15,629 nucleotides of DNA, taken from assembly GCA_026392145.1 (NCBI GenBank), contig JAPLCS010000101.1, forward strand, positions 1,260 to 16,888. The letters run 5' to 3'. Below the pieces are notes generated by a model. It was not told where the DNA came from, ran no database searches, and saw nothing but the letters and a program-made list of their open reading frames with translations. The DNA comes from Fimbriimonadales bacterium. GTDB taxonomy: Bacteria; Armatimonadota; Fimbriimonadia; Fimbriimonadales; Fimbriimonadaceae. Position numbers and translations under genes: made by a program. This document shows, in pieces, positions 5,469-13,669 of the stretch; the first letter of the stretch is position 1, and the number at the start of each line of letters is the position of its first letter.

Positions 5469-8012
5469 GTGGGTTCGTTGCAGGGGGATGGTTTGAACAT
5501 AAATAAGGAGCAACATCACCCCGTAAATCAAGATCGGCTCGATGGTTCTCGTGAACCGCTGCCAGTTATTACTCTCACCTTTGTAATATTGAACTGTCTG
5601 ATCTATGTGGTGGACAGAAAGTTCGGTTTTTTTGGACCGGGCATTGTGTTTGGCGATTTAGCCATGCGCCCGCCCGAGGTGATTGCCGCCATTTATCAGA
5701 GGTCAGATTTATTCCCTGTCGTGACGTTGTTTACATCGATGTTTTTGCACGGTGGCTTTTTACACTTGGTGTCGAACATGTTGTTCCTCTCGGTATTTGG
5801 ACCGTTGGTGGAGCAGGCGGTGGGGCCTTGGAGATTTGTGCTCTATTACATAGCCTGGGGAATTGCGGCGGCTCTTTGCCAGATGTATGCGGTGCCCATG
5901 CGAAACATTCCGACAGTTGGAGCTTCGGGGGCCATCGGCGGTGTGCTGGGGTGTTATTTCTTGCTTTTCCCTACTCACCGATTAACATTGATTTTGTTCT
6001 GGTTATGGGAGTTTGAAGTCCGAGCGTGGAAACTGCTTGGGATTTGGTTCCTGTATCAAATTTTCGTGCCCCAGGAAGGGGTGGCGAGTTGGGCACATGC
6101 CGGAGGCTTTTTGGCGGGTATGGTAACGGTGCTTGTGATTGGTGGGAGGACCCGTATTCTGCAGGGATTCTTTTTGGCGGTCGCGCTACTGACTTGTGTG
6201 TTTTCGCTGATGCTAGTACGCAAGCGAGTTCAGGTTGAAGATTCGAACACCGCAACCATGATGGTCGCCGATGTTGATTTGGTCGAATCATTAAGCGCTT
6301 CTCAGTCTTTGACTGCAGATGAAGGGGTCGATCGATTGAAGCAAAAGGGGCTGGGTGGCTTAGTGGTTTCTGAGCAGACGATCGATGATTTATTGATGCA
6401 CGGAAAAGCGACTTTGACCAGTGTTTCTATGCAAGGTAAGGTCGAAGCTAACAGCCTAGAGTTCTCCGATACCGAGACGATTCAGCGGGTGATTGCCGCC
6501 CTTAACTTGCGATTTGGAAAGTTGGTTCAGACCTCGGTCACCACAGGAAATAAGTTACCGCTCCCTCCGGTTGACTTGAAGACGATCCGGGAAACTTCGG
6601 TTGGATTGGATCCAACGGCGGTGGAATTGGCAAAGAAGCATCAACTTGCGATTGTGGGAAGGTTTGAAAATCCGGTGGGGATTTCGGCAGAAGCGGTGAC
6701 CAAAACGATTGAAGGTGCGGCTGCTGCGGGCGCTTCGGTGTTTTTGGCTCAAGGTGAGCAGGTTTTGGGTCGCCGTGATGCCCTCGATGCCACGGTGGAG
6801 GCGTTAAGGAAGACCAAGATGATTTATGCGTCTCCCGAATTTGCCAAGTTGGGTGGTGACGACGAGATGCTCACCAAGTTGCCACTACAATCCGTGCGAC
6901 TACATTCGGCACAAGCTGCTGAACTCGATAAGTTGAGCTTAGACGCGGCGATTGAGAGGTATCGAAAGGCGGCGAAGGAGCGGAACATGCGGATTCTGCT
7001 ACTCAGAAATGTATCCAGTGCTTCACCGGCTCCATTAGATGCGTTTGGAGACTTCATGGGAAGTCTACGAGCAGAGTTGCTGAAAGACAAACTCACTATG
7101 GGTGCCCCTTCTCCCTTCGTTGAGCCATTTATCAATAAGCTGTTTAAGATTTTGGTGGGTGTATTTGGTGCCCTTTCAGCGATTTGGGTTTGCTTCCAAA
7201 TATGGTCGGAAAAGAATGCGCTTGTACTGGGCGGGCTTGGTGCGGTGGCGATTGTATTGGGCTCAGCTTTGGACGGAAAGGGACTTCAGATTTCTGCCTT
7301 GCTTCTTTCGATGGTGTTTCCTTTGGGAGCGTTTTTCCTTTTCTTGGAGCTGAAACTCAATGCTTGGGTTTCTTCCATTGTAATGCCGCTTTTTGCGATG
7401 ATTGGTGGTCTATGCGTGGCGGGCTTGTTGAATGGCGTGGAGTACTACATTCATGCTGAGGCGTTCGCAGGAGTAAAAATCTCGGTGTTCTTGCCCATTT
7501 TCATTATAGGAATTGTTGGGTTTGCTCGGCTCAATAACTTAAAGGATGCATTGAAGGAGCCGATTACTTGGGGTGCTATGGGTCTTGGAGTTGTGATTCT
7601 TGGTGCATTGGTGCTTATGTTCATGCGAACGGGCAACGACAATCCCAATGCAGTTTCTGGTGGAGAAATGGCGTTCCGAGGTTTGTTGGAGACGCTGATG
7701 CCGGTGCGACCAAGATCGAAGGAATTTCTGTTGGGCTTTCCTGCCTTGTTTGTTGGGCTGTCTATGCTTGCTGCTGCGGGTTACGATGCCAAAAAGCTGG
7801 GTCGGCTCTCGGGGTGGGCGGCTTTGTTGCTCATGTTGGGCGGAGTGGGATTGACGGACGTGGTGAATACGCTCTGCCATCTACACACCCCCGTTAAAGT
7901 CAGCCTGACCCGTGATTTATTAGGAATTGTCATTGGTGTGGTAGTTGGGGCGATCGTTTGGTTCCCAATTCGGAATAAAGTGACACAATTCATGTCACGT
8001 TCGGAAGCTTAA
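5469..8012 (+). CDS. Rhomboid serine protease fused to a DUF5693-type membrane domain
   Basis: The 847-aa product has two parts. Residues about 32-230 are a rhomboid intramembrane serine protease: HLVSN (99-103), catalytic serine in GASGAIGG (S153), and catalytic histidine in WAHAGGFLAG (H210). After a further membrane segment (about 231-250), residues about 280-515 match the soluble part of DUF5693, including GLGGLVVSEQTIDDL (294-308), VGLDP (378-382), VRLHSAQAAEL (476-486) and ERNMRILLLRN (504-514). Residues about 555-835 contain roughly eight hydrophobic segments and the family-like RPRSKEFLLGFPAL (747-760). In other bacteria DUF5693 proteins commonly sit beside csaB, as here, but the rhomboid fusion is unfamiliar to me. 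Rhomboids cleave single-pass membrane proteins; the DUF5693 function is unknown. The start is uncertain: GTG 5469 is the outermost, and TTG 5493 has GGGGGA (5483-5488) 4 nt upstream. No ATG precedes the rhomboid core. csaB follows after 37 bp. Confidence 0.88.
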   Translation: MGSLQGDGLNINKEQHHPVNQDRLDGSREPLPVITLTFVILNCLIYVVDRKFGFFGPGIVFGDLAMRPPEVIAAIYQRSDLFPVVTLFTSMFLHGGFLHLVSNMLFLSVFGPLVEQAVGPWRFVLYYIAWGIAAALCQMYAVPMRNIPTVGASGAIGGVLGCYFLLFPTHRLTLILFWLWEFEVRAWKLLGIWFLYQIFVPQEGVASWAHAGGFLAGMVTVLVIGGRTRILQGFFLAVALLTCVFSLMLVRKRVQVEDSNTATMMVADVDLVESLSASQSLTADEGVDRLKQKGLGGLVVSEQTIDDLLMHGKATLTSVSMQGKVEANSLEFSDTETIQRVIAALNLRFGKLVQTSVTTGNKLPLPPVDLKTIRETSVGLDPTAVELAKKHQLAIVGRFENPVGISAEAVTKTIEGAAAAGASVFLAQGEQVLGRRDALDATVEALRKTKMIYASPEFAKLGGDDEMLTKLPLQSVRLHSAQAAELDKLSLDAAIERYRKAAKERNMRILLLRNVSSASPAPLDAFGDFMGSLRAELLKDKLTMGAPSPFVEPFINKLFKILVGVFGALSAIWVCFQIWSEKNALVLGGLGAVAIVLGSALDGKGLQISALLLSMVFPLGAFFLFLELKLNAWVSSIVMPLFAMIGGLCVAGLLNGVEYYIHAEAFAGVKISVFLPIFIIGIVGFARLNNLKDALKEPITWGAMGLGVVILGALVLMFMRTGNDNPNAVSGGEMAFRGLLETLMPVRPRSKEFLLGFPALFVGLSMLAAAGYDAKKLGRLSGWAALLLMLGGVGLTDVVNTLCHLHTPVKVSLTRDLLGIVIGVVVGAIVWFPIRNKVTQFMSRSEA

Positions 8013-8033
8013 CAACTATAGTGGCTGGATTCT

Positions 8034-8043
8034 GAGGGGGGAT
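8034..8043 (+). promoter_or_regulatory. Strong ribosome-binding site of csaB
   Basis: The purine run GAGGGGGGAT ends 6 nt before ATG 8050 and fixes the csaB start, which also matches the family N-terminus. Confidence 0.7.
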
Positions 8044-8049
8044 AGTGTA

Positions 8050-9117
8050 ATGGCAAAGATTGTACTGGCGGGGTATTTGGGATGCGGAAACCTTGGTGAC
8101 GATGCTGTGATGCTCGGCCTGGTTGAGGGGCTGGGTGCAGGGCATGAGTACATAATCTTGACCGGTAACCCCGACTTTAGTTACCAAGAGTATGGGATGC
8201 ATGGGATTCCGAGAAAGGATTTCAGGGCGATTGAATCGGCGGTCCAGCAGTGTGACGCCATGCTGTTTCCTGGTGGGTCCATCTTTCAGGACGTCACCAG
8301 TGTTCGGAGCACCATCTATTACGGACAACTCGTAAAAATTGCCAAAAAGCATGGCAAGAAAGTCATTTTCATGAACCAAGGAGTCGGCCCGGTAACGACC
8401 TTTATTGGAAAAGGGCAGACTCGAAACGCCTTCAACGCCGCCGATTTGATTGTGGTACGAGACCCTCAGTCCGCTCAAACGTTAAAAGATTTAGGAGTGA
8501 ATAAGAAGGTTCATGTGGGTGCCGATAGTGCATTTTTGCTGAGAGAACCAGTGCGGGATGAAGAGGTGAGCGGCAACTTTAGTATTGGTGGCATGAAGAC
8601 AGTCGTGATTGCGCCTCGACCTTATGATAAGAAAGGGGTTGATGTGGCGAAGTTGTTTGGAGAAACGTGTCGACTGTTGTTCCAAGCTGGTTTTGCGCCG
8701 ACGCTACTGGAAATGGATAGTCATGAAGATGGTCCTGTACTCGAGGCGATTGCGAAACAGCAAGGCGGCCGGATACCGATGATTAAGAAACTGAACTCAC
8801 CCAAGAAGGTTCAGGAGCGGTTAGCGAGGATGGACGGGGTGATTGCGATGCGTCTTCATGCCGGAATTCTGGCGACGACGGTGGGAGTTCCACCGCTCAT
8901 GGTGAGTTATGATCCCAAGGTGAACGCCTTTGCTCGTATGATTGATGTGGGCAATGCACTTCCGATCGAAGGTCTCACACCATTGCGGTTATTTGAATCC
9001 TTCCAAGATCATTACAAAGCCACGGAGGCGAAGAAGGTTATTATTCAAAAGAAGCGGGCGGAACTTGCAGAAGAGGCGATGAAAGGGGTGCATCTCGCCA
9101 TGGATTTTCTTCGGTAG
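8050..9117 (+). CDS. csaB: Polysaccharide pyruvyl transferase CsaB
   Basis: A 355-aa member of the CsaB family, which transfers pyruvate from phosphoenolpyruvate to a sugar of the secondary cell-wall polymer, making the ketal that SLH domains bind. The N-terminus IVLAGYLGCGNLGDDAVMLG (residues 4-23) is the family's GT-B-like entry motif. MLFPGGSIFQD, VIFMNQGVGPV, ADLIVVRDPQS, VGADSAFLL and MRLHAGILATTVGVPP follow in the expected order, and length is usual. It acts in the cytoplasm on lipid-linked precursors. The gene lies 37 bp after the DUF5693 fusion and 16 bp before the outer-membrane barrel gene, so the three are likely co-transcribed. Context suggests that this diderm cell uses pyruvylated polymer to attach SLH-domain surface or outer-membrane proteins. 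No SLH protein is encoded in the window. Confidence 0.92.
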   Translation: MAKIVLAGYLGCGNLGDDAVMLGLVEGLGAGHEYIILTGNPDFSYQEYGMHGIPRKDFRAIESAVQQCDAMLFPGGSIFQDVTSVRSTIYYGQLVKIAKKHGKKVIFMNQGVGPVTTFIGKGQTRNAFNAADLIVVRDPQSAQTLKDLGVNKKVHVGADSAFLLREPVRDEEVSGNFSIGGMKTVVIAPRPYDKKGVDVAKLFGETCRLLFQAGFAPTLLEMDSHEDGPVLEAIAKQQGGRIPMIKKLNSPKKVQERLARMDGVIAMRLHAGILATTVGVPPLMVSYDPKVNAFARMIDVGNALPIEGLTPLRLFESFQDHYKATEAKKVIIQKKRAELAEEAMKGVHLAMDFLR

Positions 9118-9133
9118 CCATAGCGGGTTCATA

Positions 9134-11797
9134 ATGATGCGGTTGGTTCGGTTGCAAGGAAAGGGAGAGGCTAGGAACTGCCGTTTTGCAATGCTCATTG
9201 TGGGTTTGGTAGGTGCTAACTCTTTGGTTGATGCCCAAGCCACAGGAAGTACCAAGCCACCTGCGCAACAACCAATCCGACAAGAGCCAATTCGAATCCA
9301 AAAGAGCTGGGTTGAGAGGGAATTCTTGGATAGGATAGACCTATCGGGTAGCCGAACGTTAGGCTACCAGCAGTACAACTTTATTGGTGATGCCGATGCT
9401 TTCAACTCGTTGACCAACTACGGGACGGGGCTTCAAAAATTTACTGATATTGGTAATTTGAGTTTGCAGGGAAACAAGGTTTTTGGGTTTTTGAACTTCC
9501 GAGCCAACTTTACTGACAACCGATTTAGTGACCCAGAGCAACAGCAGTATCTACTTTCGTATCAACGGGGGGCGTGGGATTTGAACTATGGGACAGTTCA
9601 GGCGTCGCTTCAGTCTACGAACCGTTTTTTGAACTTCAGCCGGTCTATCGACGGAATGGTGGCGGGCTTTAAGCAGGGCCGATTTGAGACTCGGTTGCTG
9701 AGGTCAGAAGCTCGTGGCGCTGCTCGAACTGCCACGATTGAGGGGAACAACACCTCAGGACCTTACTTTTTACAGAGTGGTCGGATTATTGGTGGCACGG
9801 TCAACGTGTTGGTCGATGGTGTGCAGTTGCAACAAGGCAGAGACTTTGTAATCAACACCGATGAGGGGTCGCTGACGTTTATTGGCAGAACCATTTCACC
9901 AAGTAGCACGATTATTGCTAGCTACGAATCGTTTGATCTGTCGAGCGCTCGGGGCTCAATCAACGGTGCAAAGGTTGCTTATGACTTTGGTCGAGCGGGG
10001 GCAATGGCATTTACTCAGATGGAGCAAGTGGCTGCGACTGGCACAAATAACAACGAGCGAATCGAGTTGTTTCAGGGTTTTGGGAAGCCTGGAGATCAAT
10101 ACTTCCTGCAGTTTGAGCCCATTCCCGCTTCGATAGTGGTCACGGTGAATGGAACGATACGTTCATTCTCAACCTTTGATGATGGGGTCTCAGAGTTCTT
10201 TCAAGATCCAGTTTTGCCTATTCGAATCATCTCTCGGATCGCGGTGCCTATCACTCAGGAGTTGCAAATACGGTACACACCGAAGCGGCTGAATACGGCG
10301 AGCGGTAACAGAAAGGTTACTGGTTTTGATTGGAACTTACCACTTAACAAGAGTCGCTCGAGTTCCTTGAATTATTCTTCGTCGTCAGGAGGTCCCACTG
10401 GTGGCAGTGCGGGGACGGCGGAAAGTGTTTACTTGAGAGTGCGAGAAGGGAAGGGCGATCTGGACTTCTCACTCAGAAAGATTGACCCTAATTATCAGGG
10501 AATTGAGCAGACAGCGTTTAACCGAAATGAATCGGCGTCGGATACTCGGTTTAGCTATTACACCAAAGGGGTTCGTTCTGAAGTGAAAAATCTGAACTCG
10601 GTGATTTCGGTGATTGATTCGAACACGGTTACGAATACTCGGTTGGTTTCGAATGGGTTGACGGTTACTTATGGTGATCCTTCCACGAATGGAGTAGTTA
10701 CCGCAAATAACCCTTTTGGTCAAGCGAGACGCACTCAGAACTTTTTCTATAACACCACTCAGACCGCCAATTCGAACCACGCATTTATCAGTTCACTAGG
10801 AGTAGGAGAGTCGTATAGCTACCGACGGTTAACCTACAACGTGGGGGTGGAAAATCGAAAAGGAAACGGCAAAATCAACAACGTTCAAACCGATTTGAAC
10901 TTAGACTCGATTAAGTCTTCGGTTTCTTACAACGCAGGTAAGAACGTTTCGGTGTCGGCAAGTGCATCCCAGAGCAATGTCAAAACGAATAAACAATCGT
11001 CGGTTGGCTACGATTACAGTTTGCGAGCGAATCTGGCCCAGACTGGATTTTGGTCTGGAGGGATTGATTACACAGTGAGTGACTCGGGCGAATTAGCATC
11101 GCTTGGCGGCTTTTTGAACGGAAACTCGATTGGCTTTGGTAATAGTGGCTTTTCAGGCTCGAACGGTTTGGGGACAATCAGTAATGGTAATTTTTCCGTT
11201 CGCCGGTTGGGAGTGAACTTTGGCTATCAGGGTGCGGGTGCTTATTCCAGCAACTTTTCGTTTTCTCGAACAAATTCGACGGGTTCGGCGACCAACAATG
11301 CGGATATTCAGACTTTAACGTGGTCCCAGCAATTTCAGATTAATGAAAATAATGCGGTGTCGCTTGATTGGACAAAAGTTGATTCTGTGTTCCAAAGTTC
11401 TTCGGTGGGGAGTGCGACTTCCTATTTAGTGAATGCTCAACTTAACGGTGCTCTGGGGAGGTTATGGTCCTATAATCTGGGGCTTAACACTTTAACCTCA
11501 ACGGGCGGGAGCTTTGCGCAGGACAGTTTTGGCTTCCAGGGTGACGTTACTTACTTTTTGAATAGTCGACAGCGGTTAATAGGTTCAATTTCGGCAAATC
11601 GGACTTCGGGTTTATTGCCACAGGAAGATACTCAGGTTCAAGCTGCGTATGCCTACATGATCATTCCTGGCATCGATTTGCGAGCGAGATATAGCTTCCG
11701 AGATTTGCAAAATTTAGATTCAACTGCAGTGGGTGGTGCGTTCCGTTCTAATGGTTTGAGTTTGGAACTGACCTTTAGTCTTTTACCAAGGCGTTAA
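9134..11797 (+). CDS. Predicted outer-membrane beta-barrel protein of unknown function
   Basis: The 887-aa product starts with a signal peptide: basic residues, a hydrophobic stretch (about 19-32) and an AQA cleavage site near residue 36, followed by a Pro/Gln-rich linker. The mature protein is rich in Ser, Asn, Gly and aromatics, with many alternating beta-strands (for example FLNFRANF, YSYRRLTYNVGVE) and ends in a strand, LSLELTFSLLPRR, as barrels do. Residues about 220-246 contain VLVDGVQLQQGRDFVINTDE and GSLTF, a DGxxLxxGxDFxIdxxxG-like strand-turn motif seen in several large barrel proteins, including SprA-like ones. No SLH, TonB plug, POTRA or secretin domain is visible. It follows csaB by 16 bp. 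ATG 9134 is chosen to keep the basic n-region; ATG 9191 is a possible shorter start. Cargo or function cannot be deduced. Confidence 0.72.
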   Translation: MMRLVRLQGKGEARNCRFAMLIVGLVGANSLVDAQATGSTKPPAQQPIRQEPIRIQKSWVEREFLDRIDLSGSRTLGYQQYNFIGDADAFNSLTNYGTGLQKFTDIGNLSLQGNKVFGFLNFRANFTDNRFSDPEQQQYLLSYQRGAWDLNYGTVQASLQSTNRFLNFSRSIDGMVAGFKQGRFETRLLRSEARGAARTATIEGNNTSGPYFLQSGRIIGGTVNVLVDGVQLQQGRDFVINTDEGSLTFIGRTISPSSTIIASYESFDLSSARGSINGAKVAYDFGRAGAMAFTQMEQVAATGTNNNERIELFQGFGKPGDQYFLQFEPIPASIVVTVNGTIRSFSTFDDGVSEFFQDPVLPIRIISRIAVPITQELQIRYTPKRLNTASGNRKVTGFDWNLPLNKSRSSSLNYSSSSGGPTGGSAGTAESVYLRVREGKGDLDFSLRKIDPNYQGIEQTAFNRNESASDTRFSYYTKGVRSEVKNLNSVISVIDSNTVTNTRLVSNGLTVTYGDPSTNGVVTANNPFGQARRTQNFFYNTTQTANSNHAFISSLGVGESYSYRRLTYNVGVENRKGNGKINNVQTDLNLDSIKSSVSYNAGKNVSVSASASQSNVKTNKQSSVGYDYSLRANLAQTGFWSGGIDYTVSDSGELASLGGFLNGNSIGFGNSGFSGSNGLGTISNGNFSVRRLGVNFGYQGAGAYSSNFSFSRTNSTGSATNNADIQTLTWSQQFQINENNAVSLDWTKVDSVFQSSSVGSATSYLVNAQLNGALGRLWSYNLGLNTLTSTGGSFAQDSFGFQGDVTYFLNSRQRLIGSISANRTSGLLPQEDTQVQAAYAYMIIPGIDLRARYSFRDLQNLDSTAVGGAFRSNGLSLELTFSLLPRR

Positions 11798-11872
11798 ATG
11801 ATTTCCGATTTTTGGTATTAAGTTTTTACACTTTGATTTTGCAGGTAATTATTCTGTTAATTCTTTTCCCTT

Positions 11873-11883
11873 AACCTGAGGTT
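11873..11883. repeat. Small palindrome in the pilM upstream region
   Basis: AACCT and AGGTT are perfect 5-bp reverse-complement arms around one G. It lies about 110 bp before pilM and may be an operator half-site pair or chance. Confidence 0.25.
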
Positions 11884-11895
11884 TAGCTTCAGCAA

Positions 11896-11948
11896 TTCCA
11901 AGTATTCATACGGGAGAACTTGTTTCTCTGAACTTGGAAGATATGAAT
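11896..11948 (+). promoter_or_regulatory. Overlapping inverted repeats in the pilM leader
   Basis: TTCCAAGT (11896-11903) is complementary to ACTTGGAA (11932-11939), and the adjoining ATTCATA (11904-11910) is complementary to TATGAAT (11942-11948). The pairs are interleaved, so only one stem can form at a time. The first would cover the GGAAG before a small ORF at 11943, the second would cover its ATG. A short GAGAA/TTCTC hairpin (about 11914-11928) can form inside. This looks like a possible translational switch; arm sequences are certain, function is inference. Confidence 0.35.
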
Positions 11949-11993
11949 CAATTTGTATTTGAACCTAAAAGTGCGAGGGTGGTGGCGTTCTAA
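11943..11993 (+). CDS. 16-codon leader ORF overlapping pilM
   Basis: ATG 11943 opens a 16-residue peptide, MNQFVFEPKSARVVAF, whose TAA (11991-11993) overlaps the pilM start as TAATG. This is the usual geometry for translational coupling. A GGAAG lies just 2 nt before its ATG, which is tight for a ribosome-binding site. The pilM purine run GAGGGTGG lies inside this ORF and is rather far (about 11 nt) from the pilM ATG, so coupling would help pilM. No homology was recognised, and the ORF may be chance. Confidence 0.3.
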   Translation: MNQFVFEPKSARVVAF

Positions 11994-13069
11994 TGGCCCT
12001 TAAAAAGTCACCCGTAGGCATTGACATCGGTCATGCAAACATTCGTATTGCTCAGGCTGAACGCACAGCTATTGGCTTCCAGATCATGAAATATGTCGTG
12101 ACGGAGACCCCAAAGGGTGCGATTCGTGATGGACAGATTGTTGAGCCAGAAGAAGTTGGATTAGCCATCAAACGAGCAATGAAAGAAGCCCATATTTCCG
12201 CAAGCGTTGCCTCTTTGGCTGCTGCGGGAGGTGCAGTATTTATTCGAACAGTGCAGTTCCCCAAAATGACAGCTCAGATGCTCCGAGATTCCATTCGGTT
12301 TGAGGCTGGCAGATATATTCCTGGCTCCGTTGATGATTCTTATGTAGTGGGTGAAATAGTAGGCCCCCACGGCGATACACAAATCGATGTTTTGCTCGTT
12401 GCGTCGCCCAAGGATATTGTGAACGCTCGAATTAGAGCATGTGAAATCGCGGGGCTGAACGTTGACTATGTCGAAACTGAAACGTTTGCTACTTATCGTT
12501 CTCTTTTAGAGTTTGATCCTGATCGAGAAGTTGGTTCTAAGACTTACATGTTGGTGAATATTGGTGCTGCGAATACCGCAGTCAGCGTCATTCAAAATGG
12601 CGTGTATTTGATGCATCGTTCGATGCCGAATGCTGGAAATATGCTCACCGATGCGTTGAAGCAGGCGTTCAAATTGGACACCATTGATGCTGAAGCTGGC
12701 AAAACAGTTTTGGACCTTGAAGAGCTGTTGAGTGGGGACGGGTCTGATAATCCGCCTCTGAAAGTTATCGCCACGATGGTTGATGACATCGTACGAGAAC
12801 TTCGACGATCAATGAACTTCTTGCAAACCCAACCGCAATCGGGTGGTGGAAAGCCAAGTGCGACCGTGGACAAAATGGTGCTCTGTGGTGGCGGGGCCAA
12901 GCTGAAAGGACTCGCTAAATATATTCAATCGAAATTGGGCATTCCAGTGGAAGTGATAGGCACCTTCGATGGTCCTTACATTGAAAACGGGGGATGCGTG
13001 CCTGGGAACGGTGTGGATGCTACCGTGGTGGCAGGTTTGGCAGTAAGGCCTTACCTGAAGGCGGCTTAA
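11993..13069 (+). CDS. pilM: Type IV pilus assembly protein PilM
   Basis: A 358-aa actin-like ATPase of the PilM family (SHS2 plus FtsA/actin fold). It opens with VGIDIGHANIRIAQAER (8-24), the first phosphate-binding motif. VNIGAANTAVSVIQNG is the second phosphate loop and MVLCGGGAKLKGLAKYI the adenosine motif. PilM sits on the cytoplasmic face of the inner membrane and binds the N-terminal tail of PilN, linking the motor platform to the alignment complex. Length is usual for the family. It is the first gene of a pilMNOPQ operon, with pilN beginning 9 bp after its stop. The preceding 195-bp region holds the candidate leader ORF and inverted repeats but no clear promoter. Confidence 0.93.
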   Translation: MALKKSPVGIDIGHANIRIAQAERTAIGFQIMKYVVTETPKGAIRDGQIVEPEEVGLAIKRAMKEAHISASVASLAAAGGAVFIRTVQFPKMTAQMLRDSIRFEAGRYIPGSVDDSYVVGEIVGPHGDTQIDVLLVASPKDIVNARIRACEIAGLNVDYVETETFATYRSLLEFDPDREVGSKTYMLVNIGAANTAVSVIQNGVYLMHRSMPNAGNMLTDALKQAFKLDTIDAEAGKTVLDLEELLSGDGSDNPPLKVIATMVDDIVRELRRSMNFLQTQPQSGGGKPSATVDKMVLCGGGAKLKGLAKYIQSKLGIPVEVIGTFDGPYIENGGCVPGNGVDATVVAGLAVRPYLKAA

Positions 13070-13074
13070 GGAGG
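13070..13074 (+). promoter_or_regulatory. Consensus ribosome-binding site of pilN
   Basis: GGAGG directly follows the pilM stop codon and lies 4 nt before ATG 13079, fixing the pilN start. Confidence 0.75.
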
Positions 13075-13078
13075 AACT

Positions 13079-13669
13079 ATGCCAACAATTAACCTAATTG
13101 AATCGAGACTGATTGCGACAGCCAAGTTGCAACAGACCAATCGAATGAGCAAGATGATCTTTCTTGGCACTTGTTCGGTAATGGGGATGGCGTATTTTGC
13201 GTTGTTCGGGCAGGGGCTTTCACTTTCTAATGAGGAGCGACAGCTTGCGACTCGGGTGAACAAGATGCGGCCGTTGATTTTCCAAACGGAGGAGCTCAAA
13301 AAAGAGGAGTCGGCTTTGAAACCTAAGTTGCAGACCCTCGAAGATGCTCAAACATTGACCAATCGATGGGCTCGTCTGATGGTTCACCTTTCAAGGAATA
13401 CACCTCCTGACGTTTGGTTGAGCAGTGTGCGAGCCGCCGCCATGGATGCTGAAAAGCCTATCCATGTCACCTTTAACGGAGTGAGCCGCACTCAGACCGA
13501 CGCTTCAGAAATGTTGCTCCGAATGCAAAATGCCGAAGATCTTGAATCTGTAAACCTTGGTGGCACCCAGGAAAAGCTGTTGGAGAAGACGACTGCTTAC
13601 GAGTTTGAACTGAACGGCGATATTGTTGGAACTGCCGAGAAGAAGAAGAAAGCGGAGGGAGACAAGTGA
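13079..13669 (+). CDS. pilN: Type IV pilus assembly protein PilN
   Basis: A 196-aa bitopic inner-membrane protein. The cytoplasmic N-terminus PTINLIESRL (2-11) resembles the INLLP-type tail that PilN inserts into PilM. A single membrane segment (about 26-44, MIFLGTCSVMGMAYFALF) is followed by a coiled-coil stretch (about 50-90) and a periplasmic ferredoxin-like domain, as expected. The tail is Lys-rich. PilN pairs with PilO to form the periplasmic alignment complex between motor and secretin. It overlaps pilO by 4 nt (GTGA), and a GGAGG for pilO lies inside its 3' end. Confidence 0.88.
   Translation: MPTINLIESRLIATAKLQQTNRMSKMIFLGTCSVMGMAYFALFGQGLSLSNEERQLATRVNKMRPLIFQTEELKKEESALKPKLQTLEDAQTLTNRWARLMVHLSRNTPPDVWLSSVRAAAMDAEKPIHVTFNGVSRTQTDASEMLLRMQNAEDLESVNLGGTQEKLLEKTTAYEFELNGDIVGTAEKKKKAEGDK

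Noticed and set aside
7980..7998. Inverted repeat GTGACA/TGTCAC as a terminator between the rhomboid fusion and csaB
   Set aside because: It has only a 6-bp stem inside the coding end, no T-run follows, and csaB needs read-through from the shared promoter.
9134..11797. SLH domain or secretin identity for the barrel protein
   Set aside because: No SLH-type repeats and no secretin or STN motifs were visible in the sequence.
11896..11948. H-type pseudoknot from the interleaved arms before pilM
   Set aside because: The a-b-a'-b' order is right, but the connecting loops are 0 and 2 nt, too short to cross 7 to 8-bp stems. Alternative hairpins are more realistic.
11798..11992. Cyclic-di-GMP riboswitch upstream of the pilus operon
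   Set aside because: None of the conserved GEMM-type core sequence was recognisable in the leader.
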